From Terrirhizobium terrae (GTDB lineage Bacteria; Pseudomonadota; Alphaproteobacteria; Rhizobiales; Rhizobiaceae): a stretch of 64,000 bases of DNA. Position 1 is the stretch's first letter. Each line of letters opens with the position of its first letter. The stretch is taken from the NCBI RefSeq assembly GCF_030323265.1, contig NZ_CP104992.1:3881501-3945500 (forward strand). The letters run 5' to 3'. Shown piece by piece: positions 57,880 through 64,000 of the stretch. The translations under genes and the position numbers were made by a program. A model generated the notes under the pieces. That model was not told the DNA's origin and made no database searches. It saw only the letters and a list, made by a program, of their open reading frames with translations.

Positions 57880-57970
57880 GCTGGCCGAGCGGCAAGACCG
57901 CTCACCGCAGGAAAGTCTCCCGCTCGAGCATATCCTCCCAGACTCGCGGGAAGGCCGACATCAGGTCGGC

Positions 57971-58006
57971 AAGAGGTGGCATGCAAATGCCGCCTCTTTT
58001 TGTTTT
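57971..58006 (+). terminator. Terminator of the 57-residue protein gene
   Basis: AAGAGGTGGCAT-GCAA-ATGCCGCCTCTT (12 bp with one G-U) followed by TTTGTTTT, 92 bases after the stop at 57879. Confidence 0.85.
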
Positions 58007-58060
58007 CAGCACCCGTAATCCGCATCCGACATGCACCAGATGCAATTGTGCGTCGCACAA

Positions 58061-58938
58061 TCAGCCATTGGTGAGATGCATCGTTACCCAGCCATTGCGC
58101 CAGATGGTCGACAGGTGGCGGATGCCGGCCCCCTTGTAGGCCGCGATCACCTTCCAGCGCTGCGCCGCCAGAATGCCGGAGAGAATGACGGAACCACCGG
58201 GCGTGAGATGATGGGCGAGCTCCGGCGCCATCTTCATCAGCGGCCGGGCTAAGATGTTGGCGATGATGAGGTCGAAGGGCCCTCTTCCCGAAATGCCACC
58301 GAGTGGAAGCCCGGCGCCGTCTCCATCCGCATGCCGGCAACGATGCCGTTGCGCCTCGCGTTTTCGCGCGCGACCCGAACGGCGATCGGATCGATATCGG
58401 TCGCGAGAACCGGAATCTTCTTGACCTTGCGCACGGCAATCGCCAGCACGCCGCTGCCGGTACCGAGATCGAGCGCATTGTTGACCGGGCGGGCGCGCAG
58501 CACCTTGTCGATCACTTCGAGGCAACCGGCCGTCGTGCCGTGATGGCCGGTGCCGAAAGCCTGGCCCGCATCGATCTCGATCGCGATATCATTGGGCCGG
58601 ATCTTGTCGCGGTCATGGGAGCCGTGCACGAGGTAGCGCCCGGCGCGCACAGGCTTCAGCCCTTCAAGCGACTTGGCAATCCAGTCCACGTCCGGAATGA
58701 CTTCACGCTCGATCGCTTTTTCGGGGAACTCTGCCTTCAAGGCTGACGCGACCCGCTCGCGGATCACATCCTCCTCGTCCGCCATGAGATAGACCGAGGC
58801 TTCCCAGAGATCGCGCTTCTCGTCCACTTCGGTGGTGGCGATGGCGTAATCCTCCTCGCCGAACTCGTCGGAAAGGATATCGAGAATGATGCCCGCCGTT
58901 TCTTCGGTCGCGGTCACATAGAGGCGAATTTCGGCCAC
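58061..58938 (-). CDS. prmA: Ribosomal protein L11 methyltransferase PrmA (frameshifted)
   Basis: Trimethylates ribosomal protein L11 with S-adenosylmethionine. GTG 58938 starts AEIRLYVTATEETAGIILDI, the family N-terminus; an ATG at 58980 would add 14 unconserved residues. The SAM motif is LDLGTGSGVLAIAVRKVKKI (about 156-175) and IEIDAGQAFGTGHHGTTAGC precedes it. The frame is lost near 58277-58282 (one base missing in GGGCCC) after AFREEG, then PFDLIIANILARPLMKMAPE, the NPPY-like catalytic motif region, continues to 58061. Corrected ~292 residues. Confidence 0.93.
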
Positions 58939-59012
58939 GGTCTTTTTCTCTCTGCTGATGGTTGCGCAGAGCATTGCCACAGATTGGCGTCAGCATTCAA
59001 CCGCGAAGGCGA

Positions 59013-59612
59013 TCAGCCCTTGATCAGGTTGGACAGCTTCTTCTCCGCCGCCTCGGCATTTTCCCCATAGGCGATTGTGCCGGCGAAGCGGCCGCCATTG
59101 TCGAGAAGAAAGACAGAAGCCGTGTGATCCATAGTGTATTCGCCATTCGGATCGGCCTCGTCGACCGGCACCTTCTTGGCATAGACCTTGAACCCCTTGA
59201 TCATCGCGTTGACGGCGGCGGGATCACCCGAAATGCCCTTGATACGATCGCTGACATTGGAAACATACTGGCCGAGGATTTCCGGCGTATCCCGTTCCGG
59301 ATCGACGCTGACGAGATAGGCATTGAGCTTGGTACCGTCCGGATCGACCTTGTGCATCCAGCCATTGAGCTCGAACAGCGTCGTCGGGCAGACTTCCGGG
59401 CAATGGGTGAAGCCGAAGAAAACGGCGGTCGGCTTGTCGCGGAACGCCTGTTCGGTAATCGGCTTGCCATCCTGCGCGACGAGCGTGAACGGAACGCCGA
59501 ACGGCCCTTCCGCGATATCCTGCTTCTGGCGGGTGACTTCGAGCGTCAACCATACCAGCACACCCGCCAGCGCGAACGCCGCCACCCATAGTGCAATCCG
59601 AATGCTCTTCAT
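59013..59612 (-). CDS. SCO1/SenC family copper chaperone
   Basis: Membrane-anchored thioredoxin-fold protein that delivers copper to the CuA site of cytochrome oxidase. The 199 residues begin with one helix (IRIALWVAAFALAGVLVWLT), then the fold with the copper motif FTHCPEVCPTTLFELNGWMH (CxxxC) and the distal His in YTMDHTASVFLLDNGGRFAG. ATG 59612 gives the helix at once; the open 21 codons upstream lack homology. It is probably an assembly factor for an aa3-type oxidase encoded elsewhere. Confidence 0.92.
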   Translation of the reverse strand: MKSIRIALWVAAFALAGVLVWLTLEVTRQKQDIAEGPFGVPFTLVAQDGKPITEQAFRDKPTAVFFGFTHCPEVCPTTLFELNGWMHKVDPDGTKLNAYLVSVDPERDTPEILGQYVSNVSDRIKGISGDPAAVNAMIKGFKVYAKKVPVDEADPNGEYTMDHTASVFLLDNGGRFAGTIAYGENAEAAEKKLSNLIKG

Positions 59613-59735
59613 CGCGTGTCTCGTATTCCCGAAATCGATGGATGCATGGATAGCCCCATCGGCTACGCCGCGCAATTCAACAGAGCGTTCAGAAGGATGC
59701 CCGCGCGCTTATGCCCCAAGATTAGGGGCTGCGGA

Positions 59736-59894
59736 TCAGAAGCACCACGACAGGGCGGTTTCGCCGGCCGAGAGAAGAATGGACGAGCCGAACGTCACCC
59801 ACCCCCAGAATGCCCATGCCGAAACGGCCGCTGCCGCGAGGCAGAGAAGAACAGAGGCAGGCAGCGCGAGGTTTCGGCTCGGGTTATGCTCCAT
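59736..59894 (-). CDS. Small membrane protein of unknown function
   Basis: A 52-residue frame, MEHNPSRNLALPASVLLCLA, with a continuous hydrophobic stretch through FWGWVTFGSSILLSAGE and an end ALSWCF. It lies 123 bases upstream of the SCO gene on the same strand and could be co-transcribed. The single-helix design fits a small assembly protein for an oxidase, but no family is recognised and the ribosome site is weak. It may be spurious. Confidence 0.45.
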   Translation of the reverse strand: MEHNPSRNLALPASVLLCLAAAAVSAWAFWGWVTFGSSILLSAGETALSWCF

Positions 59895-60082
59895 GCGCGA
59901 AACTCTACAGCAGCTTTCCTCACCTGAACAGAACCGGACAACTGTTCTTTGCAAGCTGGTCCCAACTCTCCCGTTTCACTTGGAGATTCACTTGTTTTTC
60001 ACTTCTCGCGGTCAATGATCGGTCAACAGATGATTCACGACGCCCCGTGTCCCGGGCTCCAGACCAACGGAAGAGATTTCAC

Positions 60083-60550
60083 ATGAGCAATGCGATCAAG
60101 CAGTCCGGCGCCTATCTCGAGATTGTCTCCTTTCACCTCGGTGACCAGGAATTCTGCATCGACATCATGGCGATCCGTGAAATCCGCGGCTGGGCCCCGG
60201 TCACCCCGATGCCCCACACCCCGCCTTACGTTCTCGGCCTCATCAACCTGCGTGGCGCAGTGATCCCGGTCATCGACATGGCCTGCCGCCTCGGCATGAA
60301 GATGACCGAACCGTCCGAACGTTCCGCCATCATCGTTACCGACATCGCCGGCAAGCTGGTCGGCCTCCTGGTCGAACAGGTTTCCGACATGATGACGATC
60401 AAGAGCGAAGACCTGCAGCCTGCTCCGGAAATCATTCCGGAAACCCAGCGCGACTTCTGCCGCGGCATCGTCGCACTGGAAAAGACCATGGTCTGCTTCC
60501 TCAACCTCGACACCGTCATCGCCGAAGAGCTTTCGCGCGAAGCAGCCTGA
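60083..60550 (+). CDS. cheW: Chemotaxis coupling protein CheW
   Basis: Scaffold that links chemoreceptors to CheA kinase. The 155-residue SH3-like double barrel reads YLEIVSFHLGDQEFCIDIMA, IREIRGWAPVTPMPHTPPYV, LGLINLRGAVIPVIDMACRL and VSDMMTIKSEDLQPAPEIIP, full match. ATG 60083 follows GGAAGAGATTTC. It stands apart from other chemotaxis genes, as solitary cheW copies often do in rhizobia. Confidence 0.95.
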   Translation: MSNAIKQSGAYLEIVSFHLGDQEFCIDIMAIREIRGWAPVTPMPHTPPYVLGLINLRGAVIPVIDMACRLGMKMTEPSERSAIIVTDIAGKLVGLLVEQVSDMMTIKSEDLQPAPEIIPETQRDFCRGIVALEKTMVCFLNLDTVIAEELSREAA

Positions 60551-60578
60551 TCGTCATCAGGCAAGTACGGATTTCCTA

Positions 60579-60608
60579 TACCCTCCGGCGGACTTCCGCC
60601 GGAGGGTA
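60579..60608 (+). terminator. Hairpin after cheW
   Basis: TACCCTCCGGCGGA-CT-TCCGCCGGAGGGTA is a near-perfect 14-bp inverted repeat 28 bases after the cheW stop. The T tract after it is poor (AACTTTATTT), so termination is likely but not certain. Confidence 0.7.
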
Positions 60609-60716
60609 AACTTTATTTGACGCACAGCCACCTTGCCGGGGCATCATTCTCCGATCAGAGTTCTGCCAGTCCCGAGACAGCCGGACCATACAAGCGCTTA
60701 CGGCCGAAGGAGACTT

Positions 60717-61048
60717 ATGCTGGCGCCTGATATGGGGAGAATGGCGATGGTGAGAGTGTTCTCTTTTGCAGCATTGATTGCCCTCGTCTCGGCCGACGCC
60801 GCCGAGGCTCAGACATCAAGGCCATCCGGCCAGAACCGCGTGATGATCGTCTATACGAACCCATCGCTCAACGGCGTTGCCAAGCACGAGAGCTTCCCTC
60901 CACGCCGGCTCGCATCGCCCGCGCCCAGGGTGAAATTCGCAGCAACGCAGCCCTGCGAAACGAGCTATTGAGACGCAATATCCAACTCAGGAATGTCATC
61001 GCCGTAGACGAGGGCCGTAACGGCCGCTGGACCGTCTACATGCGCTGA
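60717..61048 (+). CDS. Small secreted protein of unknown function (frameshifted)
   Basis: No family recognised. ATG 60717 has AAGGAG 5 bases upstream. The product starts MLAPDMGRMAMVRVFSFAAL, a signal peptide cut near AEA-QT. The frame is lost in a C3 run at 60896-60898; with four C it continues PSTPARIARAQGEIRSNAAL and LLRRNIQLRNVIAVDE and ends GRWTVYMR at 61048. About 110 residues. The mature half is a basic helix and a short strand. The uncorrected frame would end at 60971 with no conserved look. Confidence 0.6.
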
Positions 61049-61082
61049 CCCGCAAAGTCTCCGGCTGGAGACCGGAGCCGGA

Positions 61083-61586
61083 TCAAGGCTTGCCCTTGGT
61101 CCAGGTGACCTGCTGGCCATAAAGCGGCACTGTCGAAATCGCCATCTTGGCCGAGCCGTTCACCACCTGCCGCGAATGGGCGAGGTAGATCAGCGTATCG
61201 TTCGTCTTGTCGTAGATGCGCTTGACCAGCAGGTCCTTCCAGATCAGCGAACGTCCCTGCCGGAACACCTCTTCGCCGCCCTCGTTCAGTTCGATATCGC
61301 CGATCTCGACCGGGCCGGTCTGGCGGCAGGCGATCGAGTTGTTGGACGGATCCTCGAACCAGTTGCCGTTCTTCAGCCGGTCGATGACGCTGCGGTCGAA
61401 ATAGGTGACGTGGCAGGTCACGCCCTTCACCTGAGGGTCCGGCACCGCCTCGACGATGATGTCGTTGCCGATCCAGTCGACCCCGACTTTGCCGACCACT
61501 TCGGCAAGCGCGGGCACAGAAACGACGCCGACAAGAACGGTGGCAGCGGAAGCAAGGGTGACGAGACGGCGGTTGAAGCGAGGCAT
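61083..61586 (-). CDS. creA: CreA family protein
   Basis: Periplasmic protein of unknown function, 167 residues, conserved in proteobacteria (DUF/CreA). Signal peptide LVTLASAATVLVGVVSVPAL, then the family order VGKVGVDWIGNDIIVEAVPD, VKGVTCHVTYFDRSVIDRLK, SNNSIACRQTGPVEIGDIEL, and KDLLVKRIYDKTNDTLIYLA. Two Cys (in VTCHV and IACRQ) could form a disulphide. ATG 61586 starts the signal peptide; the open 24 codons upstream are not used. Monocistronic. Confidence 0.93.
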   Translation of the reverse strand: MPRFNRRLVTLASAATVLVGVVSVPALAEVVGKVGVDWIGNDIIVEAVPDPQVKGVTCHVTYFDRSVIDRLKNGNWFEDPSNNSIACRQTGPVEIGDIELNEGGEEVFRQGRSLIWKDLLVKRIYDKTNDTLIYLAHSRQVVNGSAKMAISTVPLYGQQVTWTKGKP

Positions 61587-61670
61587 GAAAAAATCTCCGA
61601 TCGATGATCCGCGACTGGAAATAAGGCTAGGCCGCCGGCTTGCAAGACAATGCCGCAAAAGCTCCGAAGA

Positions 61671-62261
61671 TTACTGCTTGCGCAGGGTGCAGGCGTCGTA
61701 GCCGCCGGCAAACAACCGCCCTGCCCGCATGTCGATCGCCGGCGCAATGTCACCGACACGGGACACGTTGAGCGACCGCGCAATCGCGATCGACGCCTTG
61801 GCGCAGATAGCAGCATCTTCCGCCGCATTGTGGTGCATGAAGGACAGGCCGAGATGCTGCGCCAGGACATTCAGCTTGTGCGAGATCAGATGCGGCCAGA
61901 CCCTCTGCGCCATCTTCACGCTGCAGAGATAGGACAGTTCCGGATAGGATTGTCGATACTGATCGAGACAGGCCCGCCAGACCGAAAAATCGAAGGCCGC
62001 GTTATGGGCGATCATCGTCGCGCCGGCAAAGTCGTCGGCGAATTCGTCCATCACCTCGGGAAACTCGCCGGCATCCTCGACATGCTCCGGACGGATGCCG
62101 TGGATCGCGATGTTGAAGGAGGAAAACCGCATGTCCTTCGGCCGGATCATCCGCTCCTCGACCCGCACCACCCGGCCATCCTCGATCCAGGCAAGCCCGA
62201 CCGAACAGGCACTGCCGCGCTGCTCGTTGGCGGTTTCGAAATCGATGGCGATGGTTTTCAC
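61671..62261 (-). CDS. DnaQ-like 3'-5' exonuclease
   Basis: A 196-residue DEDDh exonuclease: ExoI in KTIAIDFETANEQRGSACSV, ExoII in MIAHNAAFDFSVWRACLDQY, ExoIII in FMHHNAAEDAAICAKASIAI, with all catalytic acids and the His. It is a stand-alone proofreading-type domain without polymerase partners, as found for repair or RNA-degrading exonucleases. ATG 62261 is the natural start. Its substrate is not known. It is divergent from the antitoxin gene. Confidence 0.9.
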   Translation of the reverse strand: MKTIAIDFETANEQRGSACSVGLAWIEDGRVVRVEERMIRPKDMRFSSFNIAIHGIRPEHVEDAGEFPEVMDEFADDFAGATMIAHNAAFDFSVWRACLDQYRQSYPELSYLCSVKMAQRVWPHLISHKLNVLAQHLGLSFMHHNAAEDAAICAKASIAIARSLNVSRVGDIAPAIDMRAGRLFAGGYDACTLRKQ

Positions 62262-62373
62262 GATAGGCTTCCGATGGCGTTTTCCAAGCGACTTTTAGGC
62301 GCGATGACGTGATTCGGCAAAGACGGATGACCTCATCGCCTGTCTTGTCGGCGGACCTGCGAAATATTAAGTT

Positions 62374-62389
62374 TGGTCACAGGTGACCA
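62374..62389 (+). promoter_or_regulatory. Operator palindrome of the toxin-antitoxin pair
   Basis: TGGTCAC-AG-GTGACCA is a perfect 7-bp inverted repeat ending 15 bases before the antitoxin ATG. Phd/YefM antitoxins bind such palindromes to repress their own operon; the role is inferred from position. Confidence 0.65.
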
Positions 62390-62404
62390 CTTTCGGAGTT
62401 CGCT

Positions 62405-62662
62405 ATGGCGACGATCTCTCTGAAGAATGCGAAAGCCGAACTCTCCGCGATGGTGGACAAGGCGAGCGCCGGCGAATTCGTTACCATTACCCGCCATGGC
62501 AAGCCGACCGCTGTGCTCGTCAGCGTAGACGCGGCAGAGGTGGCGAGACGCGCCGTCCGGCGGACGAAGGAAAGCTTTGCGGATCACCTGCTCGCTTTTC
62601 CCGAAGTTGAAGATGATGTCTTCCAACGCAACGTTTCACCATCTCGGGATGCCGAATTTTGA
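62405..62662 (+). CDS. Type II antitoxin, Phd/YefM family
   Basis: An 85-residue DNA-binding antitoxin, ATISLKNAKAELSAMVDKAS then GEFVTITRHGKPTAVLVSVD, the Phd/YefM fold. The C-terminal ~35 residues (RTKESFADHLLAFPEVEDDV) would wrap the toxin. ATG 62405 lies just after the operator repeat and follows GGAG. Its stop overlaps the toxin start, so the two are coupled. G+C content is ordinary. Confidence 0.92.
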   Translation: MATISLKNAKAELSAMVDKASAGEFVTITRHGKPTAVLVSVDAAEVARRAVRRTKESFADHLLAFPEVEDDVFQRNVSPSRDAEF

Positions 62663-63105
62663 GCGGCTTCTTGCTGGACACCAATGTTGTCTCCAGCTTA
62701 TCGCCGGTATCCGGCGACATGAGCGATGGTCTCGCGCGATGGCTTCGTGTGCAGAGTGAGCAGGACAAACTGTTTCTTTCGGTCGTCACAATTCATGAGA
62801 TTTCCAAAGGCATAACTCTGCTCAAACGCAAAGGTGCAAATGCAAAAGCCGATCGTCTCGGGCTCTGGCTCGATACGGTGAAAACGAATTTCAGCGACAG
62901 GCTTATCCCTTTTGATGCCGAAAGCGCCATCGTGGCCGGAGAACTGGAGGCGGATGCACTTTCGCGCGGGTTTGGGCCGGGAATGGCCGACGCTATGATC
63001 GCTGCAACAGCAAAGCTGAACGGCTTGACCGTAGTGACGAGGAATCTCAGGCATTTTAAGCCGTTAGAGATAGACGTCATTTCGCCATTGGACGTCTCCG
63101 TGTGA
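62659..63105 (+). CDS. PIN-domain toxin (VapC-like)
   Basis: A 148-residue ribonuclease toxin. PIN acids: Asp in GFLLDTNVVSSLSPV, Glu in SVVTIHEISKGITLLKRKGA, Asp in PGMADAMIAATAKLNGLTVV, with the usual TRNLRHF end. The start is TTG 62659, overlapping the antitoxin TGA (TTGA), which should keep toxin low. No better ATG exists near the N-terminus. It probably cleaves tRNA or rRNA; target unknown. Confidence 0.9.
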   Translation: MSGFLLDTNVVSSLSPVSGDMSDGLARWLRVQSEQDKLFLSVVTIHEISKGITLLKRKGANAKADRLGLWLDTVKTNFSDRLIPFDAESAIVAGELEADALSRGFGPGMADAMIAATAKLNGLTVVTRNLRHFKPLEIDVISPLDVSV

Positions 63106-63128
63106 ACATCCTCACCGGCCACCTTATG

Positions 63129-63157
63129 TTGACGGCCACCGGTGTGTCTGCTGTTAT
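63129..63157 (+). promoter_or_regulatory. Promoter of the GNAT leader
   Basis: TTGACG (63129-63134), 17-base spacer, TGTTAT (63152-63157). The first base of the leader ATG (63164) is 6 bases after the -10 box, so transcription and translation should begin almost together, as for the ilv leader. Confidence 0.6.
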
Positions 63158-63163
63158 GCTCTC

Positions 63164-63241
63164 ATGATCAACGCGCTCGCCCATACCCATCTCACCATGA
63201 CCATTCGCCCTGCAGGGCGCGTGGCGGGTTTGGCGCGCTAG
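63164..63241 (+). CDS. Candidate 25-residue leader peptide upstream of GNAT gene
   Basis: A 25-codon frame ending TAG at 63241. Its middle reads His-Thr-His-Leu-Thr-Met-Thr-Ile and it ends basic (GRVAGLAR). It begins at the predicted transcription start. Near its end CGCCC-TGCA-GGGCG can fold (63206-63219), and after it ACCCTGCC...GGCAGGGT (63259-63281) can fold; the two share complementary cores, so they can exclude each other, and GGCAG can instead pair with CTGCC at 63296-63300. This resembles an attenuator or a ribosome-stalling switch. I do not recognise the peptide. It may be chance. Confidence 0.5.
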   Translation: MINALAHTHLTMTIRPAGRVAGLAR

Positions 63242-63325
63242 TCGATCATCCGTCCACCACCCTGCCGAATGATGGCAGGGTCCGGTGCGTCCGCTCTGCC
63301 TTTGGCAAAACCAAGGAAAGCGAAG

Positions 63326-63868
63326 ATGAAATCCGAGGAAGAGATCCGGGAAAAGCCGCCGCGAGCCGACAGGCTGGAAGGCTTCGTGATCCGCGCGGCC
63401 GGTCCGTCTGACGCCGAGCAGATGGCCGCGCTCCACAACCTGCCCGGCTATCGCTACGGCACCTTGCGTATCCCGTTTCACACTCCGGCGGAGATCCGGA
63501 AGTGGCTGGAAAATCCGGCTCCCGGCGACAGACAGCTCGTCGCTTGTGCAGATGGTCTTGTCATTGGCAATATCGGCCTCAGCCCGGCAGCCAATGGCCG
63601 GCGTCGCCACGTCGCTTCGATCGGCATGGGCGTTCACGACGATTTCAGAGGCCGCGGCGTCGGCTCGGCATTGATGAAGGCTGCACTCGACCTTGCCGAC
63701 AACTGGCTCGACATCCGCCGCGTGGAACTCACGGTCTTCACCGACAATGACGATGCCATCCGTCTCTATGAAAAGAACGGTTTCGTCACCGAAGGCCATC
63801 TCCGCGACTTCGCCTTCCGCGACGGCCGCTATGTCGACGCCTATTCGATGGCGAGGCTCAGAACCTGA
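63326..63868 (+). CDS. GNAT family N-acetyltransferase
   Basis: A 180-residue acetyltransferase. After a charged start it reads FVIRAAGPSDAEQMAALHNL, YGTLRIPFHTPAEIRKWLEN, the acetyl-CoA loop GVHDDFRGRGVGSALMKAAL and ELTVFTDNDDAIRLYEKNGF. It resembles L-amino acid or amine N-acetyltransferases. ATG 63326 follows AAGGAAAGCGAAG. It lies 84 bases after a candidate leader frame, which suggests control by translation. Converges on ligA, three bases before its stop. Confidence 0.9.
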   Translation: MKSEEEIREKPPRADRLEGFVIRAAGPSDAEQMAALHNLPGYRYGTLRIPFHTPAEIRKWLENPAPGDRQLVACADGLVIGNIGLSPAANGRRRHVASIGMGVHDDFRGRGVGSALMKAALDLADNWLDIRRVELTVFTDNDDAIRLYEKNGFVTEGHLRDFAFRDGRYVDAYSMARLRT

Positions 63869-63871
63869 AAC

Positions 63872-64000
63872 TCAGCCGCCGATGAAGGCCAGCCACTCGT
63901 CCTCGTCCATCACCTCGACGCCGAGCTCCCTCGCCTTGTCGAGCTTGGAGCCGGCGCCGGGCCCGGCCACGACATAGTCGGTCTTCTTGGAGACCGATCC
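63872..64000 (-). CDS. ligA: DNA ligase LigA, C-terminal BRCT end (partial)
   Basis: The last 42 codons of NAD-dependent DNA ligase; the rest runs off the right edge. The segment reads SVSKKTDYVVAGPGAGSKLD, KARELGVEVMDEDEWLAFIG and G, the end of the BRCT domain that terminates LigA. Stop TGA at 63874-63872. Identity is from this domain alone, but the sequence is very typical of rhizobial LigA. Confidence 0.88.
   Translation of the reverse strand, partial: GSVSKKTDYVVAGPGAGSKLDKARELGVEVMDEDEWLAFIGG

Noticed and set aside
6172..61048. Calling the frameshifted genes pseudogenes, or proposing programmed frameshifting
   Set aside because: Too many essential genes are hit, the shifts are all one base, and no slippery heptamer with a downstream structure recurs. 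Sequencing error explains them better.
1..64000. CRISPR arrays, insertion sequences, prophage or integrase genes
   Set aside because: No regularly spaced repeats, transposase or integrase motifs were seen on either strand; the tRNA-Arg has no attachment-site duplicate nearby.

Overview
The window reads as chromosomal DNA of an alphaproteobacterium of the Rhizobiaceae type (Rhizobium/Agrobacterium/Neorhizobium group). This rests on the G+C-rich coding sequence, the permuted two-piece ssrA gene with tag ANDNNAKEYALAA, the alpha-type SspB, the aapJQMP amino acid transporter, DUF2269/DUF3126/DUF4169 proteins, and promoters of the TTGAC-N17-CTATAT kind. Genus and species cannot be fixed from the window alone. 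It is almost all core genome: no insertion sequence, prophage, rRNA operon or CRISPR array was found.

Layout. 1-1.6 kb: clpA (5' part) and clpS, then a DUF3126 protein. 1.7-6.2 kb: cysE, an alpha/beta hydrolase, an NDUFS6-like zinc-finger protein, an FAD monooxygenase and a cystathionine beta-lyase. 6.6-10.9 kb: the aapJQMP operon. 10.9-17.8 kb: a secreted barrel-like protein, a small secreted protein, tRNA-Arg(TCT), an NDUFS4-like complex I subunit, a RecD-like helicase, an SDR-DoxX fusion with DUF2269, an aldo/keto reductase and a KpsC-like capsule protein. 17.8-20.5 kb: ilvI-ilvH behind a leader peptide and attenuator. 20.6-25.1 kb: a HerA-like ATPase, miaA, and serB with a GNAT gene. 25.1-30.8 kb: thyA-folA-hflK-hflC-degP on the minus strand, with a low-G+C folA. 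31.0-32.5 kb: ssrA, sspB, DUF4169 and a ribbon-helix-helix protein. 32.7-42.4 kb: an AsmA-type giant, an FAD-linked oxidase and an RND efflux pair. 42.7-50.2 kb: uvrD/pcrA, a Cys-rich-repeat esterase, a regulator-monooxygenase-amidohydrolase operon and a DUF2778 protein. 50.6-64 kb: a YeeE-type transporter, a trimeric autotransporter adhesin, pncA, azlCD, aminopeptidase P, a 57-residue basic protein, prmA, SCO1, cheW, creA, a DnaQ-like exonuclease, a Phd/PIN toxin-antitoxin pair, a GNAT gene behind a candidate leader ORF, and the 3' end of ligA.

The most striking overall feature is technical. Nineteen genes, many of them housekeeping (ilvI, miaA, serB, hflK, hflC, prmA, aapJQM), carry 24 apparent single-base frameshifts. 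Twenty are losses, mostly of one base in a short homopolymer. The four gains all lie at GATTC/GAATC (GANTC) positions, the CcrM methylation motif. I read these as base-calling errors, so the coordinates of those genes span the break and they are listed as CDS rather than pseudogenes.

The best biological leads are two attenuator-like leaders with the same design: a TTGACG promoter with a 17-base spacer, an ATG almost at the predicted transcription start, then competing hairpins. One precedes ilvI and encodes a branched-chain-residue-rich peptide. The other precedes a GNAT acetyltransferase and encodes a 25-residue peptide I do not recognise. The foreign-looking folA sitting between thyA and hflK is a third lead.
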